Assembly (NCBI RefSeq): GCF_001419985.1
Contig: NZ_LJAL01000012.1
Location: forward strand, 17,239 to 81,238
Origin: Loktanella sp. 5RATIMAR09
Lineage (GTDB): Bacteria > Pseudomonadota > Alphaproteobacteria > Rhodobacterales > Rhodobacteraceae
Reading direction: 5' to 3'
Length of the DNA stretch: 64,000 bases
How positions within the stretch are numbered: position 1 is the first letter of the stretch; every line of letters begins with the position of its first letter. Under the pieces are notes generated by a model, which worked only from the letters and a program-made list of their open reading frames with translations, had not been told where the DNA came from and ran no database searches. Below are positions 48,682 to 58,157 of this stretch, in pieces. The translations under genes were made by a program, and so were the position numbers.

Positions 48682-49118
48682 GATTTGCCCCTTTCAATCG
48701 TAAAGGCCCCTGTCGCGGTCGCAACGGGGCGTGAGGGGTCTTCATCAACCGCTGTGGCGCGAACAAAGGCAACAGAGCGGGTGACGTGGTAACATTCGGC
48801 CGTTGCTGTAATCCGGTCGCCGGGTTTGGCAGGGCGCATATAGTCGATCCGCAGATCCAGCGTGGCCGTCGCAAGTGCTGCTGCGGGATGCGCCATGACA
48901 GCCGCACCTGCACAGGTGTCCATGAGCGCTGAAACAGCACCACCATGAATGACCCCCGTTTCGGGATCACCAATGAAACGCGGATCATAATCCATGGCGA
49001 TCACCGCCTTACCATCATCGATTTCGGTCACTTGCATCCCCAAAGCCTGGGCATGGGGGATGGCCGCAATGAACTGGCGGGCCAATGTATCGCGGCGGGT
49101 TTTCTGCGCTTCAGACAT
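48678..49118 (-). CDS. PaaI-type hotdog thioesterase, second paralogue
   Basis: The 146-residue protein has [37 protein letters not shown], containing the HGG motif and the catalytic aspartate in LMDTCAG, and [42 protein letters not shown]. It is closer to classical PaaI than its neighbour. ATG 49118 has AGGAG nine bases upstream; the longer reading to 49313 overlaps the MerR promoter. It opens the thioesterase-thioesterase-MATE operon and is divergent from the MerR gene. Confidence 0.9.
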   Translation of the reverse strand: MSEAQKTRRDTLARQFIAAIPHAQALGMQVTEIDDGKAVIAMDYDPRFIGDPETGVIHGGAVSALMDTCAGAAVMAHPAAALATATLDLRIDYMRPAKPGDRITATAECYHVTRSVAFVRATAVDEDPSRPVATATGAFTIERGKS

Positions 49119-49251
49119 GTATGCTCCTGAAAATATCCTTGTGATGGGTAACGCTGAATTACGCCTTTGACCACCTTTACGCGCACATAGGCGCCAATCC
49201 ATGTTGCCCCGTTTCGTCGTTGTCGTTACGATTGGATCAAGGGAGAAAAAG

Positions 49252-49620
49252 ATGTCCGAACCACGCCTGTCATTCAAAGAAATGTGCGCGAAATTCGACG
49301 TCACGCCGCGCACATTGCGTTACTATGAGTATATCGAACTCTTGCGGCCTGAACGTGAAGGGCGGTCGCGTTTTTATGGCGCAAAAGAACTTGCACGCAT
49401 GACACTGATCCTGCGCGGACGGCGGTTCGGCTTTTCGTTGGAGGACATCCGCCAATGGCTCTTGATCTACGAACATGAAGGCACCGAGGCGCAGATGCAT
49501 GAATGGGTGGCATTGGCGGACAAACAATTGGTCGAGCTTGCCGAGCAGAAAAAGCAGCTTGAAGATACAATTACCGAGCTCAAGAACCTGCGCGACGAGA
49601 CCGCCAAGACCCTCGGATAG
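49252..49620 (+). CDS. MerR family regulator 1
   Basis: The 122-residue protein has the MerR winged helix ([63 protein letters not shown], about 8-72) and a C-terminal coiled coil (about 80-117) that dimerises. There are no cysteine metal ligands, so it is not a metal sensor; it resembles the LiuR-like regulators of acyl-CoA catabolism. GGGAG precedes ATG 49252. It is tandem with a paralogue at 49861 and is followed by a terminator. Confidence 0.9.
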   Translation: MSEPRLSFKEMCAKFDVTPRTLRYYEYIELLRPEREGRSRFYGAKELARMTLILRGRRFGFSLEDIRQWLLIYEHEGTEAQMHEWVALADKQLVELAEQKKQLEDTITELKNLRDETAKTLG

Positions 49621-49672
49621 GCGCGAGCGCCCGTCAACACGACTCAGCAACACCAGTAAAAATTACAGTTCA

Positions 49673-49704
49673 GGGGAAAACCGCCGCGTTTTCCCCGTTT
49701 TTTT
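49673..49704 (+). terminator. intrinsic terminator of MerR 1
   Basis: GGGGAAAA (49673-49680) and TTTTCCCC (49689-49696) form a perfect 8-bp stem, followed by G and seven Ts (49698-49704). It separates the two MerR genes into different transcription units. Confidence 0.92.
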
Positions 49705-49769
49705 ATTGCGCATAACCTCGGGTCACCTTTCCTGACCTTTCGTCAACTGGACCGTGACGCGACGTTACG

Positions 49770-49800
49770 TTTACGTGCGCGTCAACTTTGCTTGTATGCT
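49770..49800 (+). promoter_or_regulatory. MerR-type promoter with 19-bp spacer and dyad
   Basis: TTTACG (49770-49775) and TATGCT (49795-49800) are spaced by 19 bp, the lengthened spacer that is the hallmark of MerR-activated promoters. TTTACGTGCGCGTCAA (49770-49785) is a dyad with half sites TTTACG and CGTCAA. It lies about 60 bp before the second MerR gene and so should drive MerR 2 and the acyl-CoA dehydrogenase operon. Confidence 0.5.
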
Positions 49801-49860
49801 GCCTATATCCTTTGCAGTTGCGTGGCTTTCCTTAACCCCATGCACGGAAAGATCTGAGAG

Positions 49861-50262
49861 ATGACAACCGATACGCTAAACATTCGGCAGATGTGTGACG
49901 CCTTTGATGTGACACCACGTACGCTTCGGTTTTACGAAGCCAAAGAACTGCTGTTTCCAATTCGGGAAGGCCAGCGCCGCCTTTTCACCAAACGCGACCG
50001 CGCGCGGCTCAAGCTGATTTTGCGCGGCAAACGCTTTGGTTTTTCATTGGAAGAAATCCGCCAATTGCTCGACCTCTACCACATGGACGACGGGCAAGAG
50101 GCGCAACTGTCAAAGACCTACGTTCTTGCTGAACGCCACCTTGCCGACATGGAGGCCCAGAAGGCCGAGTTGGAAGAGGCGATTGGCGAGTTGAAAGAGC
50201 AAATGGCTTGGGGCGCTGAAAAGCTTGCCCAACTGGCCAAAGAAAAAACGGCTGCTGCCTGA
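49861..50262 (+). CDS. MerR family regulator 2
   Basis: The 133-residue protein is a clear paralogue of the gene at 49252: [66 protein letters not shown] for the DNA-binding part and a heptad-rich C-terminal coil (about 85-125). It has no metal-binding cysteines. It lies 41 bp before the acyl-CoA dehydrogenase gene in the same direction and is its likely regulator, probably sensing an acyl-CoA; this is inference from family and context. Confidence 0.92.
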   Translation: MTTDTLNIRQMCDAFDVTPRTLRFYEAKELLFPIREGQRRLFTKRDRARLKLILRGKRFGFSLEEIRQLLDLYHMDDGQEAQLSKTYVLAERHLADMEAQKAELEEAIGELKEQMAWGAEKLAQLAKEKTAAA

Positions 50263-50303
50263 CACATAGGCACCGCCCCAAAACGACCAACCGGAGACTT
50301 CAG

Positions 50304-52079
50304 ATGCCAATCTACAATGCACCCACCAAAGACATCCAGTTTGTACTGCATGACCTGTTGAAAGTCAGCGAACAGGACATCCCGGGTTTCGAAGACCTCG
50401 ACCGCGACTTTACGTCCGCTGTGGTCGAAGAAGCGGGCAAAGTGGCCTCGGAAGTCCTGCATCCTCTGAACGTGGTCGGTGACACAGAAGGCTGCGTGCT
50501 GGAAAACGGTGTCGTGCGCACGCCAACCGGTTTCAAAGAGGCCTTTCAACAAATGAAAGACGGCGGCTGGACCGCGATGGACTGTGACCCCGAATATGGC
50601 GGTCAAGGCTTGCCCTATGTGATGCACACAGCGGCGCAGGAACCTTTCGTGTCCGCCAATATGGCGTTCAACATGTATCAGGGCCTGACGCATGGTGCCT
50701 ACTCTGCGATCTACGCACACGGCTCTGACGCACAAAAACAGACATACCTGCCCAAGCTGACCACCTGCGAATGGACCGGTACCATGAACCTGACAGAACC
50801 GCATTGCGGCACCGATCTGGGCCTGATGCGCACCAAGGCTGTACCGAACGATGACGGCTCTTACAAAATCTCTGGTCAGAAGATCTTTATCTCGGCTGGT
50901 GAGCATGACATGGCCGAGAACATCATCCACCTCGTGCTAGCCAAAATTCAGGGCGGCCCCGAGGGCATCAAGGGTGTGTCGCTCTTCATCGTGCCCAAGT
51001 TCATGGTCAACGAGGATGGCTCGCTGGGCGCGCGCAACGGCGTGTCTGTCGGCAAGATCGAAGAAAAGATGGGTATCCACGGCAACTCGACTTGTGTGAT
51101 GAACTATGACGAGGCGACAGGTTTCCTTGTGGGTGAAGAGCACAAGGGCATGCGCGCGATGTTCACCATGATGAACGAGGCGCGTCTGGGTGTCGGCCTG
51201 CAAGGCTATGCACAGGCCGAAAGCGCCTATCAGAACGCCGTGGCCTATGCCAACGACCGCCTGCAAGGGCGCGATGTGACCGGTGCCAAGAACCCTGACG
51301 GTCCTGCCGATCCGCTGATCGTGCATCCGGACATTCGCCGCAATCTGATGGATCAAAAGTCATTCGTCGAAGGCGCACGCGCGTTCACATACTGGGGTGC
51401 GTACCTGATCGACCGGGCGCACAAGAACCAGGATGCGGACGCCGATGGCCTGATTTCGCTGATGACACCTGTCATCAAAGGCTTCCTCACCGACAAAGGC
51501 TTTGAATACGCAACTGCCGCGCAGCAGGTTTACGGCGGTCACGGCTATATCGAAGAATGGGGCATGTCCCAATATGCGCGCGACGCACGGATCGCGATGA
51601 TCTACGAGGGCGCCAACGGTGTGCAGGCGCTTGACCTCGTGGGTCGCAAGCTGGCGCTGGACGGCGGCAAGCATGTCATGGCGTTCTTCGAGATGATCAA
51701 AACCTTCATCAAGGAAAACGAAGGCAATGAAGCGCTGAACAAGGACTTCCTGACACCGCTGAAAGCCGCATCCAAAGACCTGCAAGCGGCTGGCATGTAC
51801 TTCATGCAAAACGCGACAAAGCCGAACAATGCGCTGTCTGGCTCTTACGACTTCATGCACATGATGGGTCATGTCTGCCTTGGCCTGATGTGGGCGCGTA
51901 TGGCGAAAGCGGCGATGGAAGCACTGGAAAGCGGTGCATCCGACACCGAATTCTACGAGACCAAGATCGCAACAGGCCGTTACTACATGGCCCGCCAACT
52001 GCCCGCCACAGCGATGCACCTCGCGCGTATCAACACCGGCGGCGATACAATCATGGCGCTTGAGGCTGCGAACTTCTAA
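50304..52079 (+). CDS. acyl-CoA dehydrogenase, long (DmdC/FadE-like) form
   Basis: The 591-residue flavoenzyme oxidises an acyl-CoA to the enoyl-CoA. It has [13 protein letters not shown] (161-173) and [15 protein letters not shown] (188-202) for FAD and substrate binding, [23 protein letters not shown] and [13 protein letters not shown] with the presumed catalytic base E435, then an extra C-terminal helical domain of about 130 residues. This length and architecture are shared by DmdC (methylmercaptopropionyl-CoA dehydrogenase) and by fatty acyl-CoA dehydrogenases. With thiolase and FadB beside it a fatty-acid role is more likely. Codon use and lower ambiguity suggest high expression. Confidence 0.92.
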   Translation: MPIYNAPTKDIQFVLHDLLKVSEQDIPGFEDLDRDFTSAVVEEAGKVASEVLHPLNVVGDTEGCVLENGVVRTPTGFKEAFQQMKDGGWTAMDCDPEYGGQGLPYVMHTAAQEPFVSANMAFNMYQGLTHGAYSAIYAHGSDAQKQTYLPKLTTCEWTGTMNLTEPHCGTDLGLMRTKAVPNDDGSYKISGQKIFISAGEHDMAENIIHLVLAKIQGGPEGIKGVSLFIVPKFMVNEDGSLGARNGVSVGKIEEKMGIHGNSTCVMNYDEATGFLVGEEHKGMRAMFTMMNEARLGVGLQGYAQAESAYQNAVAYANDRLQGRDVTGAKNPDGPADPLIVHPDIRRNLMDQKSFVEGARAFTYWGAYLIDRAHKNQDADADGLISLMTPVIKGFLTDKGFEYATAAQQVYGGHGYIEEWGMSQYARDARIAMIYEGANGVQALDLVGRKLALDGGKHVMAFFEMIKTFIKENEGNEALNKDFLTPLKAASKDLQAAGMYFMQNATKPNNALSGSYDFMHMMGHVCLGLMWARMAKAAMEALESGASDTEFYETKIATGRYYMARQLPATAMHLARINTGGDTIMALEAANF

Positions 52080-52085
52080 GCTCTC

Positions 52086-52115
52086 TGGGGGCGCACCGAT
52101 GTTGGTGCGCCCCCA
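52086..52115 (+). terminator. strong intercistronic hairpin after the acyl-CoA dehydrogenase gene
   Basis: GGGGGCGCACC (52087-52097) and GGTGCGCCCCC (52104-52114) form a perfect 11-bp stem, extended by one T-A pair, seven bases after the stop codon. No T-run follows, so it may stabilise the upstream mRNA or cause partial termination rather than end the operon. Confidence 0.7.
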
Positions 52116-52165
52116 ACGGATTTCTGCCCGCAGAATTCCCCGATACGGGTTGGGAGGCCTACACT

Positions 52166-52801
52166 ATGACCATGAAACTGCATTGCTTTGGCGAAAGCGG
52201 CCATTCTTACAAGGTCGCGATGGCGCTCTCGATGATGGATGTCGAGTGGGAGCCGGTTTTCATCGACTTCTTCAAAGGCGAGAGCCGCAGTCCGGAATAC
52301 CGCGAACTGAACATCATGGGCGAAGCGCCTGTACTGGAAGACGGTGACCTGACCCTGACGCAATCGGGCGTGATCCTAGATTATCTCAGCTCGAAGACTG
52401 GCAAGATGGGCGGCCGTTCCGCCGATGCCCGCCGTGAAGTGCTGCGGTGGATGTTCTTTGACAACCACAAAGTCTCGAGCATTGCGGGTATTCTGCGGTT
52501 CCAGATGAATTACCTGCCCGAAGAGAAACGCAACGCCGATGTTATCGCCTTTCTGGCGGGGCGTCTGGCCAGTGCGCTCAAAACGCTGGACGATCAGTTG
52601 AGCAATCACGCCTGGCTTGCGGGTGATGACATCACCGTCGCGGACCTGAGTTGCGCAGGCTACCTGTTTTATCCCGAACCGTTCACATTTGACCGCGCCG
52701 ACTATCCCAATATCAACCGCTGGCTTGATGCCATCGCCGCGCAGCCCGGTTGGAAACCACCTTATGAATTGATGCAGTGCGCCTTTCCTGCGCCTGCGTA
52801 A
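52166..52801 (+). CDS. glutathione S-transferase family protein
   Basis: The 211-residue protein has the N-terminal thioredoxin-like domain (LHCFGESGHSYKVAMALSMMDVEWEPVFIDFFKGE..., NIMGEAPVLEDGDLTLTQSGVILDYLS with the conserved APVLEDGDLTLTQS glutathione-contacting segment) and the C-terminal helical domain with the N-capping motif LAGDDITVADLSCAGYLF. The catalytic residue is probably the serine of ESGHSYK. Its place between two beta-oxidation genes, 12 bp before the thiolase gene, is unusual; the substrate is unknown. ATG 52166 or 52172 may be used. Confidence 0.9.
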   Translation: MTMKLHCFGESGHSYKVAMALSMMDVEWEPVFIDFFKGESRSPEYRELNIMGEAPVLEDGDLTLTQSGVILDYLSSKTGKMGGRSADARREVLRWMFFDNHKVSSIAGILRFQMNYLPEEKRNADVIAFLAGRLASALKTLDDQLSNHAWLAGDDITVADLSCAGYLFYPEPFTFDRADYPNINRWLDAIAAQPGWKPPYELMQCAFPAPA

Positions 52802-52813
52802 CCGGAGGACACT

Positions 52814-54025
52814 ATGACCGAAGCCTATATCTATGATGCCATCCGCACGCCGCGCGGCAAAGGCCGCAAAGACGGCAGCCTGCACGAGGTGACATCCGCG
52901 CGCCTGTCTGCGGGTGTGTTGAATGCGCTGAAAGAGCGCAACAACCTTGAGGGCCACGCCGTTGAGGACGTGATCTGGGGCAACGTCACGCAGGTCGGCG
53001 AACAGGGCGGTTGCCTTGCGCGGACGGCTGTTCTTGCCTCTGATCTCGACCAATCCATCCCCGGCCTTGCGATCAACCGGTTCTGTGCGTCTGGCATGGA
53101 GGCGGTCAACCTCGCCGCCAACCAAGTGAAAGGCGGCGCAGGTCAGGCCTATATCGCGGGCGGCGTGGAAATGATGGGCCGTGTGGCTATGGGCTCGGAC
53201 GGGGCTGCAATTGCCGTTGATCCGTCGATTGCCATGGACACCTATTTTGTGCCGCAGGGGATCTCTGCCGATATCATCGCCACCGAGTATGGTTTCAGCC
53301 GTGATGACGCCGACCAGCTTGCGATGGAAAGCCAGAAACGTGCCAAAGCCGCTTGGGATGAGAAGCGCTTTGACAAATCGGTCGTCACAGTGCGCGATAT
53401 CAATGGCTTGGCCATTCTCGACCACGACGAATACATGCGCCCCGAAACAAACATGCAGACACTTGGCTCGCTCAATCCTGCATTTCAGGCCATGGGCGAA
53501 GTCATGCCGGGTTTCGACAAGGTTGCACTGATGAAGTACCCGCATCTGGAGCGGATCAATCACATCCACCACGCCGGTAACTCATCCGGTATCGTGGACG
53601 GCGCCGCTGGCGTGCTGATCGGCTCGAAGGAATGGGGCGAAGCGATGGGCCTGAAACCCCGCGCACGCATCAAGGCAACCGCCAAGATCGGCACCGATCC
53701 GACCATCATGCTGACAGGGCCCGTGCCCGTGACCGAGAAGATCCTGAAAGACAGCGGCATGTCGATCAGCGACATCGACCTTTTCGAGGTCAACGAGGCG
53801 TTCGCTTCTGTCGTGCTGCGTTTCATGCAGGCCTTTGATGTGGACAACAGCAAGGTCAACGTCAACGGCGGTTCCATCGCCATGGGTCACCCGCTGGGTG
53901 CGACAGGTGCGATCATCATCGGCACATTGCTGGACGAGTTGGAGCGGACAGGCCAAAGCACGGGCCTTGCCACCCTTTGCATCGCATCCGGCATGGGTGC
54001 GGCCACAATCATTGAACGCGTGTAA
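52814..54025 (+). CDS. fadA: acetyl-CoA acyltransferase (3-ketoacyl-CoA thiolase, FadA-like)
   Basis: The 403-residue thiolase cleaves 3-ketoacyl-CoA to acetyl-CoA and a shortened acyl-CoA. The catalytic residues are present: nucleophile C91 (NRFCASGMEA), H359 (GHPLGATG) and C389 (CIASGMG), plus the NEAFA motif. CGGAGG precedes ATG 52814. It is followed 12 bp later by the fadB-type gene, the order typical for a beta-oxidation complex. Confidence 0.94.
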   Translation: MTEAYIYDAIRTPRGKGRKDGSLHEVTSARLSAGVLNALKERNNLEGHAVEDVIWGNVTQVGEQGGCLARTAVLASDLDQSIPGLAINRFCASGMEAVNLAANQVKGGAGQAYIAGGVEMMGRVAMGSDGAAIAVDPSIAMDTYFVPQGISADIIATEYGFSRDDADQLAMESQKRAKAAWDEKRFDKSVVTVRDINGLAILDHDEYMRPETNMQTLGSLNPAFQAMGEVMPGFDKVALMKYPHLERINHIHHAGNSSGIVDGAAGVLIGSKEWGEAMGLKPRARIKATAKIGTDPTIMLTGPVPVTEKILKDSGMSISDIDLFEVNEAFASVVLRFMQAFDVDNSKVNVNGGSIAMGHPLGATGAIIIGTLLDELERTGQSTGLATLCIASGMGAATIIERV

Positions 54026-54037
54026 GGAGTGTCTGAC

Positions 54038-56236
54038 ATGACCGATTTCACAATGACCACAGACGCAGACGGCGTCGCGACAATCGTCTGGGACACCGTG
54101 GGCAAATCCATGAACGTGATGAACCAGCAGGGATTCACAGATCTGGATGCGCTGATTGATCAGGCACTTGCTGATGATGCCGTGAAAGGTGTGGTTATCA
54201 CATCCGGCAAGGAAGGCTCCTTTGCCGGTGGTATGGACCTAAATATCATCGCAAAGATGAAGGAAAGCGCAGGCGATGACCCTGCACGCGGTCTGTTTGA
54301 CGGCTTGATGGGGATGCACGCCATCCTGCGCAAGATCGAACGGGCGGGCATGGACCCCAAGACCAATAAAGGTGGCAAGCCGATTGCAGCCGCCCTACCC
54401 GGCACAGCACTGGGTATCGGCCTTGAAGTGCCACTGGCCTGCCACCGTATCTTTGCTGCTGACAACCCAAAGGCCAAGATCGGCCTGCCCGAAATCCTTG
54501 TTGGCATCTTTCCGGGTGCGGGCGGGACGACACGCCTGTCCCGCAAACTGGGCGCAATGGGCGCATCGCCGCTCTTGCTTGAGGGTAAGCTGAACGACCC
54601 CCACAAAGCGAAAGCGGCCGGTGTCATTGATGAGGTTGTGCCTGCGGACGAGCTTTTGTCGGCAGCCAAGGCGTGGGTTCTGTCAGAGCCGAACATTGTC
54701 AAACCATGGGACGAGAAGGGCTATAAAATGCCCGGTGGTGCGCCTTACCATCCTGCCGGCTTCATGACGTTCGTCGGGGCCTCTGCGATGGTCAATGGCA
54801 AGACCATGGGCGTCTATCCTGCGGCCAAGGCGTTGCTCTCCGCTGTTTATGAAGGGGCGCTGGTGCCATTTGACACCGCGCTAAAGATCGAGGCGCGCTG
54901 GTTCACCAATGTCCTGATGAACCCATCATCCTCCGCCATGATCCGCAGCTTGTTCATTAACAAAGAAGCTTTGGAAAAAGGTGCAAATCGCCCCGAAGCA
55001 TCCGATCAGAAGGTCAGGAAGGTTGGCGTTATCGGTGCTGGCATGATGGGGGCGGGTATCTCGCTCGTCTCTGCCTTGGCGGGCATCGAGGTCGTGCTGA
55101 TCGACAGCACACAGGAAGCGGCGGACAAAGGTAAATCCTATACAGAGGCGCATCTGGACAAAGGCATGGCGCGCAAGAAGGTGACGCAGGAGAAGAAAGA
55201 CGCCGTCCTTGGCCTGATCAACGCCACGACAGACTACGACGCGCTGAAAGGCTGCGATCTGATTGTGGAAGCGGTGTTCGAAGACGTCGGCGTCAAGGCT
55301 GACGTCACCGCCAAGGTGCAGGCCGTCACCGGCCCCGATTGTATCTTTGCCACCAACACCTCCACCTTGCCGATCACCGAACTGGCGAAAGCCTCTGCCG
55401 ACGCAGAAAAATTCATCGGTATCCACTTCTTCAGCCCCGTGGACAAGATGCTGCTGGTCGAGATCATCAAGGGCAAAGAGACCGGCGATGTGGCCGTGGC
55501 CAAGGCGCTCGACTACGTGCGCCAGATCAAGAAGACGCCGATCGTGGTCAATGACGAGCGGTTCTTCTACGCCAACCGCTGCATTATCCCCTACATCAAC
55601 GAAGGTATTCGGATGGTGAAGGAAGGGGTCGCACCTGCGCTGATCGAAAATGCCGCCAAACTGGTCGGCATGCCGCTGGGCCCGTTGCAACTCGTCGACG
55701 AAACCTCTGTCGATCTGGGCGTGAAAATCGCCAAAGCAACCAAGGCTGCCATGGGTGATGCCTATCCTGATGGAGAAGTCGATGAAGTGCTGTTCTGGAT
55801 GTACGATCAGGAACGTCTGGGGCGCAAATCCAACGCCGGATTCTACGCCTATGACGACAAGGGCAAACGTATGGGTTTGTGGGACGGGCTAGACGCACAG
55901 TACCCTATCGCCGATGAACAGCCTGATCTGATCACGGTCCAGCACCGCCTGCTGTTCGCGCAGGTCCTTGAGGCAGTGCGCGCATTGGAAGAAGGCGTGC
56001 TTGAGGACATCCGCGAAGGCGACGTCGGCGCGATCTTGGGCTGGGGCTTTGCGCCGTGGTCGGGTGGGCCTTTCAGCTGGCTCGACATTATCGGCACCCC
56101 TTATGCCGCAGAGCGGTGTGATCAATTGACGCAAGAGTTCGGCGCGCGCTTCACAACACCCGCCTTGTTGCGTGACATGGCCGACAAAGGGCAAGAGTTC
56201 TACAAGCGCTTTGGCACACAAGAACAGGCCGCATAA
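54038..56236 (+). CDS. fadB: fatty acid oxidation multifunctional protein (enoyl-CoA hydratase / 3-hydroxyacyl-CoA dehydrogenase)
   Basis: The 732-residue bifunctional protein carries an N-terminal crotonase domain with the oxyanion residues in GKEGSFAGGMDL and the catalytic glutamates around 130 and 152 (GIGLEVPLACHRIF, IGLPEILVGIFPGAGGTTRL), and a C-terminal NAD domain with VIGAGMMGAGIS (331-342), NTSTLPITELA, HFFSPVDKMLLVEII and a helical dimerisation part. It performs the two middle steps of beta-oxidation and should form a complex with the thiolase. AAGGAG (54024-54029) precedes ATG 54038. It ends at a strong terminator. Confidence 0.95.
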   Translation: MTDFTMTTDADGVATIVWDTVGKSMNVMNQQGFTDLDALIDQALADDAVKGVVITSGKEGSFAGGMDLNIIAKMKESAGDDPARGLFDGLMGMHAILRKIERAGMDPKTNKGGKPIAAALPGTALGIGLEVPLACHRIFAADNPKAKIGLPEILVGIFPGAGGTTRLSRKLGAMGASPLLLEGKLNDPHKAKAAGVIDEVVPADELLSAAKAWVLSEPNIVKPWDEKGYKMPGGAPYHPAGFMTFVGASAMVNGKTMGVYPAAKALLSAVYEGALVPFDTALKIEARWFTNVLMNPSSSAMIRSLFINKEALEKGANRPEASDQKVRKVGVIGAGMMGAGISLVSALAGIEVVLIDSTQEAADKGKSYTEAHLDKGMARKKVTQEKKDAVLGLINATTDYDALKGCDLIVEAVFEDVGVKADVTAKVQAVTGPDCIFATNTSTLPITELAKASADAEKFIGIHFFSPVDKMLLVEIIKGKETGDVAVAKALDYVRQIKKTPIVVNDERFFYANRCIIPYINEGIRMVKEGVAPALIENAAKLVGMPLGPLQLVDETSVDLGVKIAKATKAAMGDAYPDGEVDEVLFWMYDQERLGRKSNAGFYAYDDKGKRMGLWDGLDAQYPIADEQPDLITVQHRLLFAQVLEAVRALEEGVLEDIREGDVGAILGWGFAPWSGGPFSWLDIIGTPYAAERCDQLTQEFGARFTTPALLRDMADKGQEFYKRFGTQEQAA

Positions 56237-56243
56237 GGAATTA

Positions 56244-56279
56244 TGGCGCATTCCGGCTTCGGGATGCGCCACTTTTTTT
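56244..56279 (+). terminator. intrinsic terminator of the beta-oxidation operon
   Basis: TGGCGCATTCCG (56244-56255) pairs with CGGGATGCGCCA (56260-56271), 12 pairs with one G-U around a GCTT tetraloop, followed by C and seven Ts (56273-56279). It lies seven bases after the fadB stop. Confidence 0.95.
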
Positions 56280-56297
56280 GTGTTCAATATCAATATC

Positions 56298-56326
56298 TTG
56301 GAATAGATAGCCAATACTGGGATATG
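56298..56326 (+). promoter_or_regulatory. candidate promoter of the acyl-CoA ligase gene
   Basis: TTGGAA (56298-56303) and GATATG (56321-56326) are spaced 17 bp in an AT-rich stretch just after the terminator and about 160 bp before the ligase ATG. The gene needs its own promoter because it follows a strong terminator; the boxes are only moderate matches. Confidence 0.35.
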
Positions 56327-56485
56327 AGAATTCCTCCCGGCAGTCGGGTAAACACTTAGCAATATATCTAAGCTTCTTACACAGGCACCAAACATGTGCC
56401 GCGCCGTCCTGCGCCAATTCGGACTTCCCAACGCAACAACATAACGCAATACTCGGTCTTCAAAGGCAATCTGCGGGAGGGCAGC

Positions 56486-58111
56486 ATGGGTTGGATGCGC
56501 GATGAAACCGGGCTTGAAAAGCGGGGAGCGAATTATGTGCCGCTGACGCCATTGTCGCATCTGCAGCGCGCAGCATTGATCTTTGCCGATCGCGAAGCGG
56601 TGGTGTATGGCAACACCCGCCTGACCTATGCACAGTACTACCGACGCGTCTCGCGGCTGGCTTCGGCGCTGACGAAGGTCGGTGTGCAACCCGGTGACGT
56701 TGTTGCAACAATTCTTCCCAATATCCCCGCGCAATCCGAAGCGGCCTTTGGTGTTCCGGCTTGTGGTGCGGTGCTTAACACAATCAACACCCGTCTGGAT
56801 GTCGACACTGTGGCCTATATCTTTGAGCATGGCGAAGCCAAGGTCGCACTGGTCGATAGCCAGTTCTTGCCTCTTGCCATGGCCGCGATTGACCTGATGG
56901 AGGGCCCCGCCCCGATGATCATCGAAGTGCCGGATGATCAGGCTGGGGTCCATGCGATGGGCGAACAACAGAACTACGAGGTTTTTCTTGCGACGGGTGA
57001 TCCGGAGTTTGCGTGGGTCCTGCCGCAGGACGAATGGGAAAGCCTCGCGCTGAACTATACATCAGGCACCACCGGACGGCCCAAGGGCGTGGTTTATCAT
57101 CACCGCGGTGCGTATCTGATGACGATGGGTACGCCGATCAGCTGGGAACTGCCGCTGTTCATGCGTTACCTGCAAATCGTGCCGCTGTTTCACTGCAATG
57201 GCTGGAACCACACGTGGATGCTCCCGGCCTTGGGAGGCACCGCGATCTGTTGCCGCGATATTACGGCCAAGGCGATCTATGACGCGATTGGCGATGAAAA
57301 GATTACGCATTTTGGCGGCGCACCAATCGTCCTTAATCTGCTGGTAAACGCCAAAGACGCCGAACGCCGCGCCTTTGACCATGTGGTTGAGGTCTTTACC
57401 GCAGGCGCGCCCCCTGCCCCTGCGACACTGGCCGCGATCGGCAAACTGGGGTTCAACGTCAAACAGGTCTACGGGCTGACCGAAACCTACGGGCATGTCA
57501 CCGAATGCATCTGGGATGACGCATGGGATGCGCTACCCGAAGCAGACCAAGCAGCGATCAAGGCGCGTCAGGGCGTCGGTTTTCCGATCATGGAAGATGT
57601 GACCGTGGTGGACGACCAGATGCGCCAGGTTCCACGTGACGGGGCCACCCAAGGCGAGATCGTCATGCGCGGTAACGCGGTAATGAAAGGCTATCTCAAG
57701 AATCCCGCCGCGACGGAAAAGGCCTTTGCAGGCGGATATTTCCACTCCGAAGACCTCGCTATCCAGCACCCCGGAGGTGCGATGCAGATTTCAGACCGGG
57801 CCAAGGACATCATCATTTCGGGTGGTGAAAACATCAGCTCTGTCGAAGTCGAAGGCACGCTGATGCACCATCCGGCAGTGAACCTCTGCGCGGTGGTCGC
57901 CAAACCGGACGACAAATGGGGCGAAGTCCCCTGTGCTTTTGTCGAGTTGAAAGACGGCGCCAGCGCAGAAGAGGCGGAGATCATCGCATTTACGCGAACA
58001 CGATTGGCAGGGTTCAAATGCCCCAAGAAAGTCGTGTTCCAAGAGCTCCCCAAAACCTCGACCGGAAAAATCCAGAAGTTTGAACTCCGCAATCTGGCGA
58101 AGACGTTCTAG
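56486..58111 (+). CDS. acyl-CoA ligase (AMP-forming)
   Basis: The 541-residue ANL-superfamily enzyme activates a carboxylic acid with ATP and CoA. It has the adenylate loop YTSGTTGRPKGVVYHHRGAY (191-210), the QVYGLTETYG motif, DRAKDIIISGGENISSVEVE and the catalytic lysine K528 (STGKIQK). It is of the medium/long-chain fatty acyl-CoA synthetase type and would feed the beta-oxidation genes upstream. ATG 56486 has GGGAGG in front; the earlier reading start at 56396 lacks one. It lies behind its own leader of about 160 bases. Confidence 0.92.
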   Translation: MGWMRDETGLEKRGANYVPLTPLSHLQRAALIFADREAVVYGNTRLTYAQYYRRVSRLASALTKVGVQPGDVVATILPNIPAQSEAAFGVPACGAVLNTINTRLDVDTVAYIFEHGEAKVALVDSQFLPLAMAAIDLMEGPAPMIIEVPDDQAGVHAMGEQQNYEVFLATGDPEFAWVLPQDEWESLALNYTSGTTGRPKGVVYHHRGAYLMTMGTPISWELPLFMRYLQIVPLFHCNGWNHTWMLPALGGTAICCRDITAKAIYDAIGDEKITHFGGAPIVLNLLVNAKDAERRAFDHVVEVFTAGAPPAPATLAAIGKLGFNVKQVYGLTETYGHVTECIWDDAWDALPEADQAAIKARQGVGFPIMEDVTVVDDQMRQVPRDGATQGEIVMRGNAVMKGYLKNPAATEKAFAGGYFHSEDLAIQHPGGAMQISDRAKDIIISGGENISSVEVEGTLMHHPAVNLCAVVAKPDDKWGEVPCAFVELKDGASAEEAEIIAFTRTRLAGFKCPKKVVFQELPKTSTGKIQKFELRNLAKTF

Positions 58112-58123
58112 GCAGACGGCAGG

Positions 58124-58157
58124 ATGCCTCCGGCGGAAGTTTGATTGGACATGGAAA
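58124..58157 (-). repeat. 35-bp interspersed repeat, copy 2 (inverted)
   Basis: The reverse complement of this segment is identical to 58305-58338 and has one base difference from the copy at 4178-4212. It lies 12 bases after the stop of the acyl-CoA ligase gene, where it might also act as a hairpin 3' end. Confidence 0.75.

Noticed and set aside
52376..53572. Minus-strand reading frame of 398 codons
   Set aside because: Antisense shadow of the GST and thiolase genes.
55889..56968. Minus-strand reading frame of 359 codons crossing the fadB terminator
   Set aside because: It overlaps two well-supported genes and an intrinsic terminator on the other strand and has a patchwork composition.
56486..58111. 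DmdB (methylmercaptopropionate-CoA ligase)
   Set aside because: The N-terminus differs from what I remember of DmdB and the neighbours are beta-oxidation genes; left as acyl-CoA ligase.
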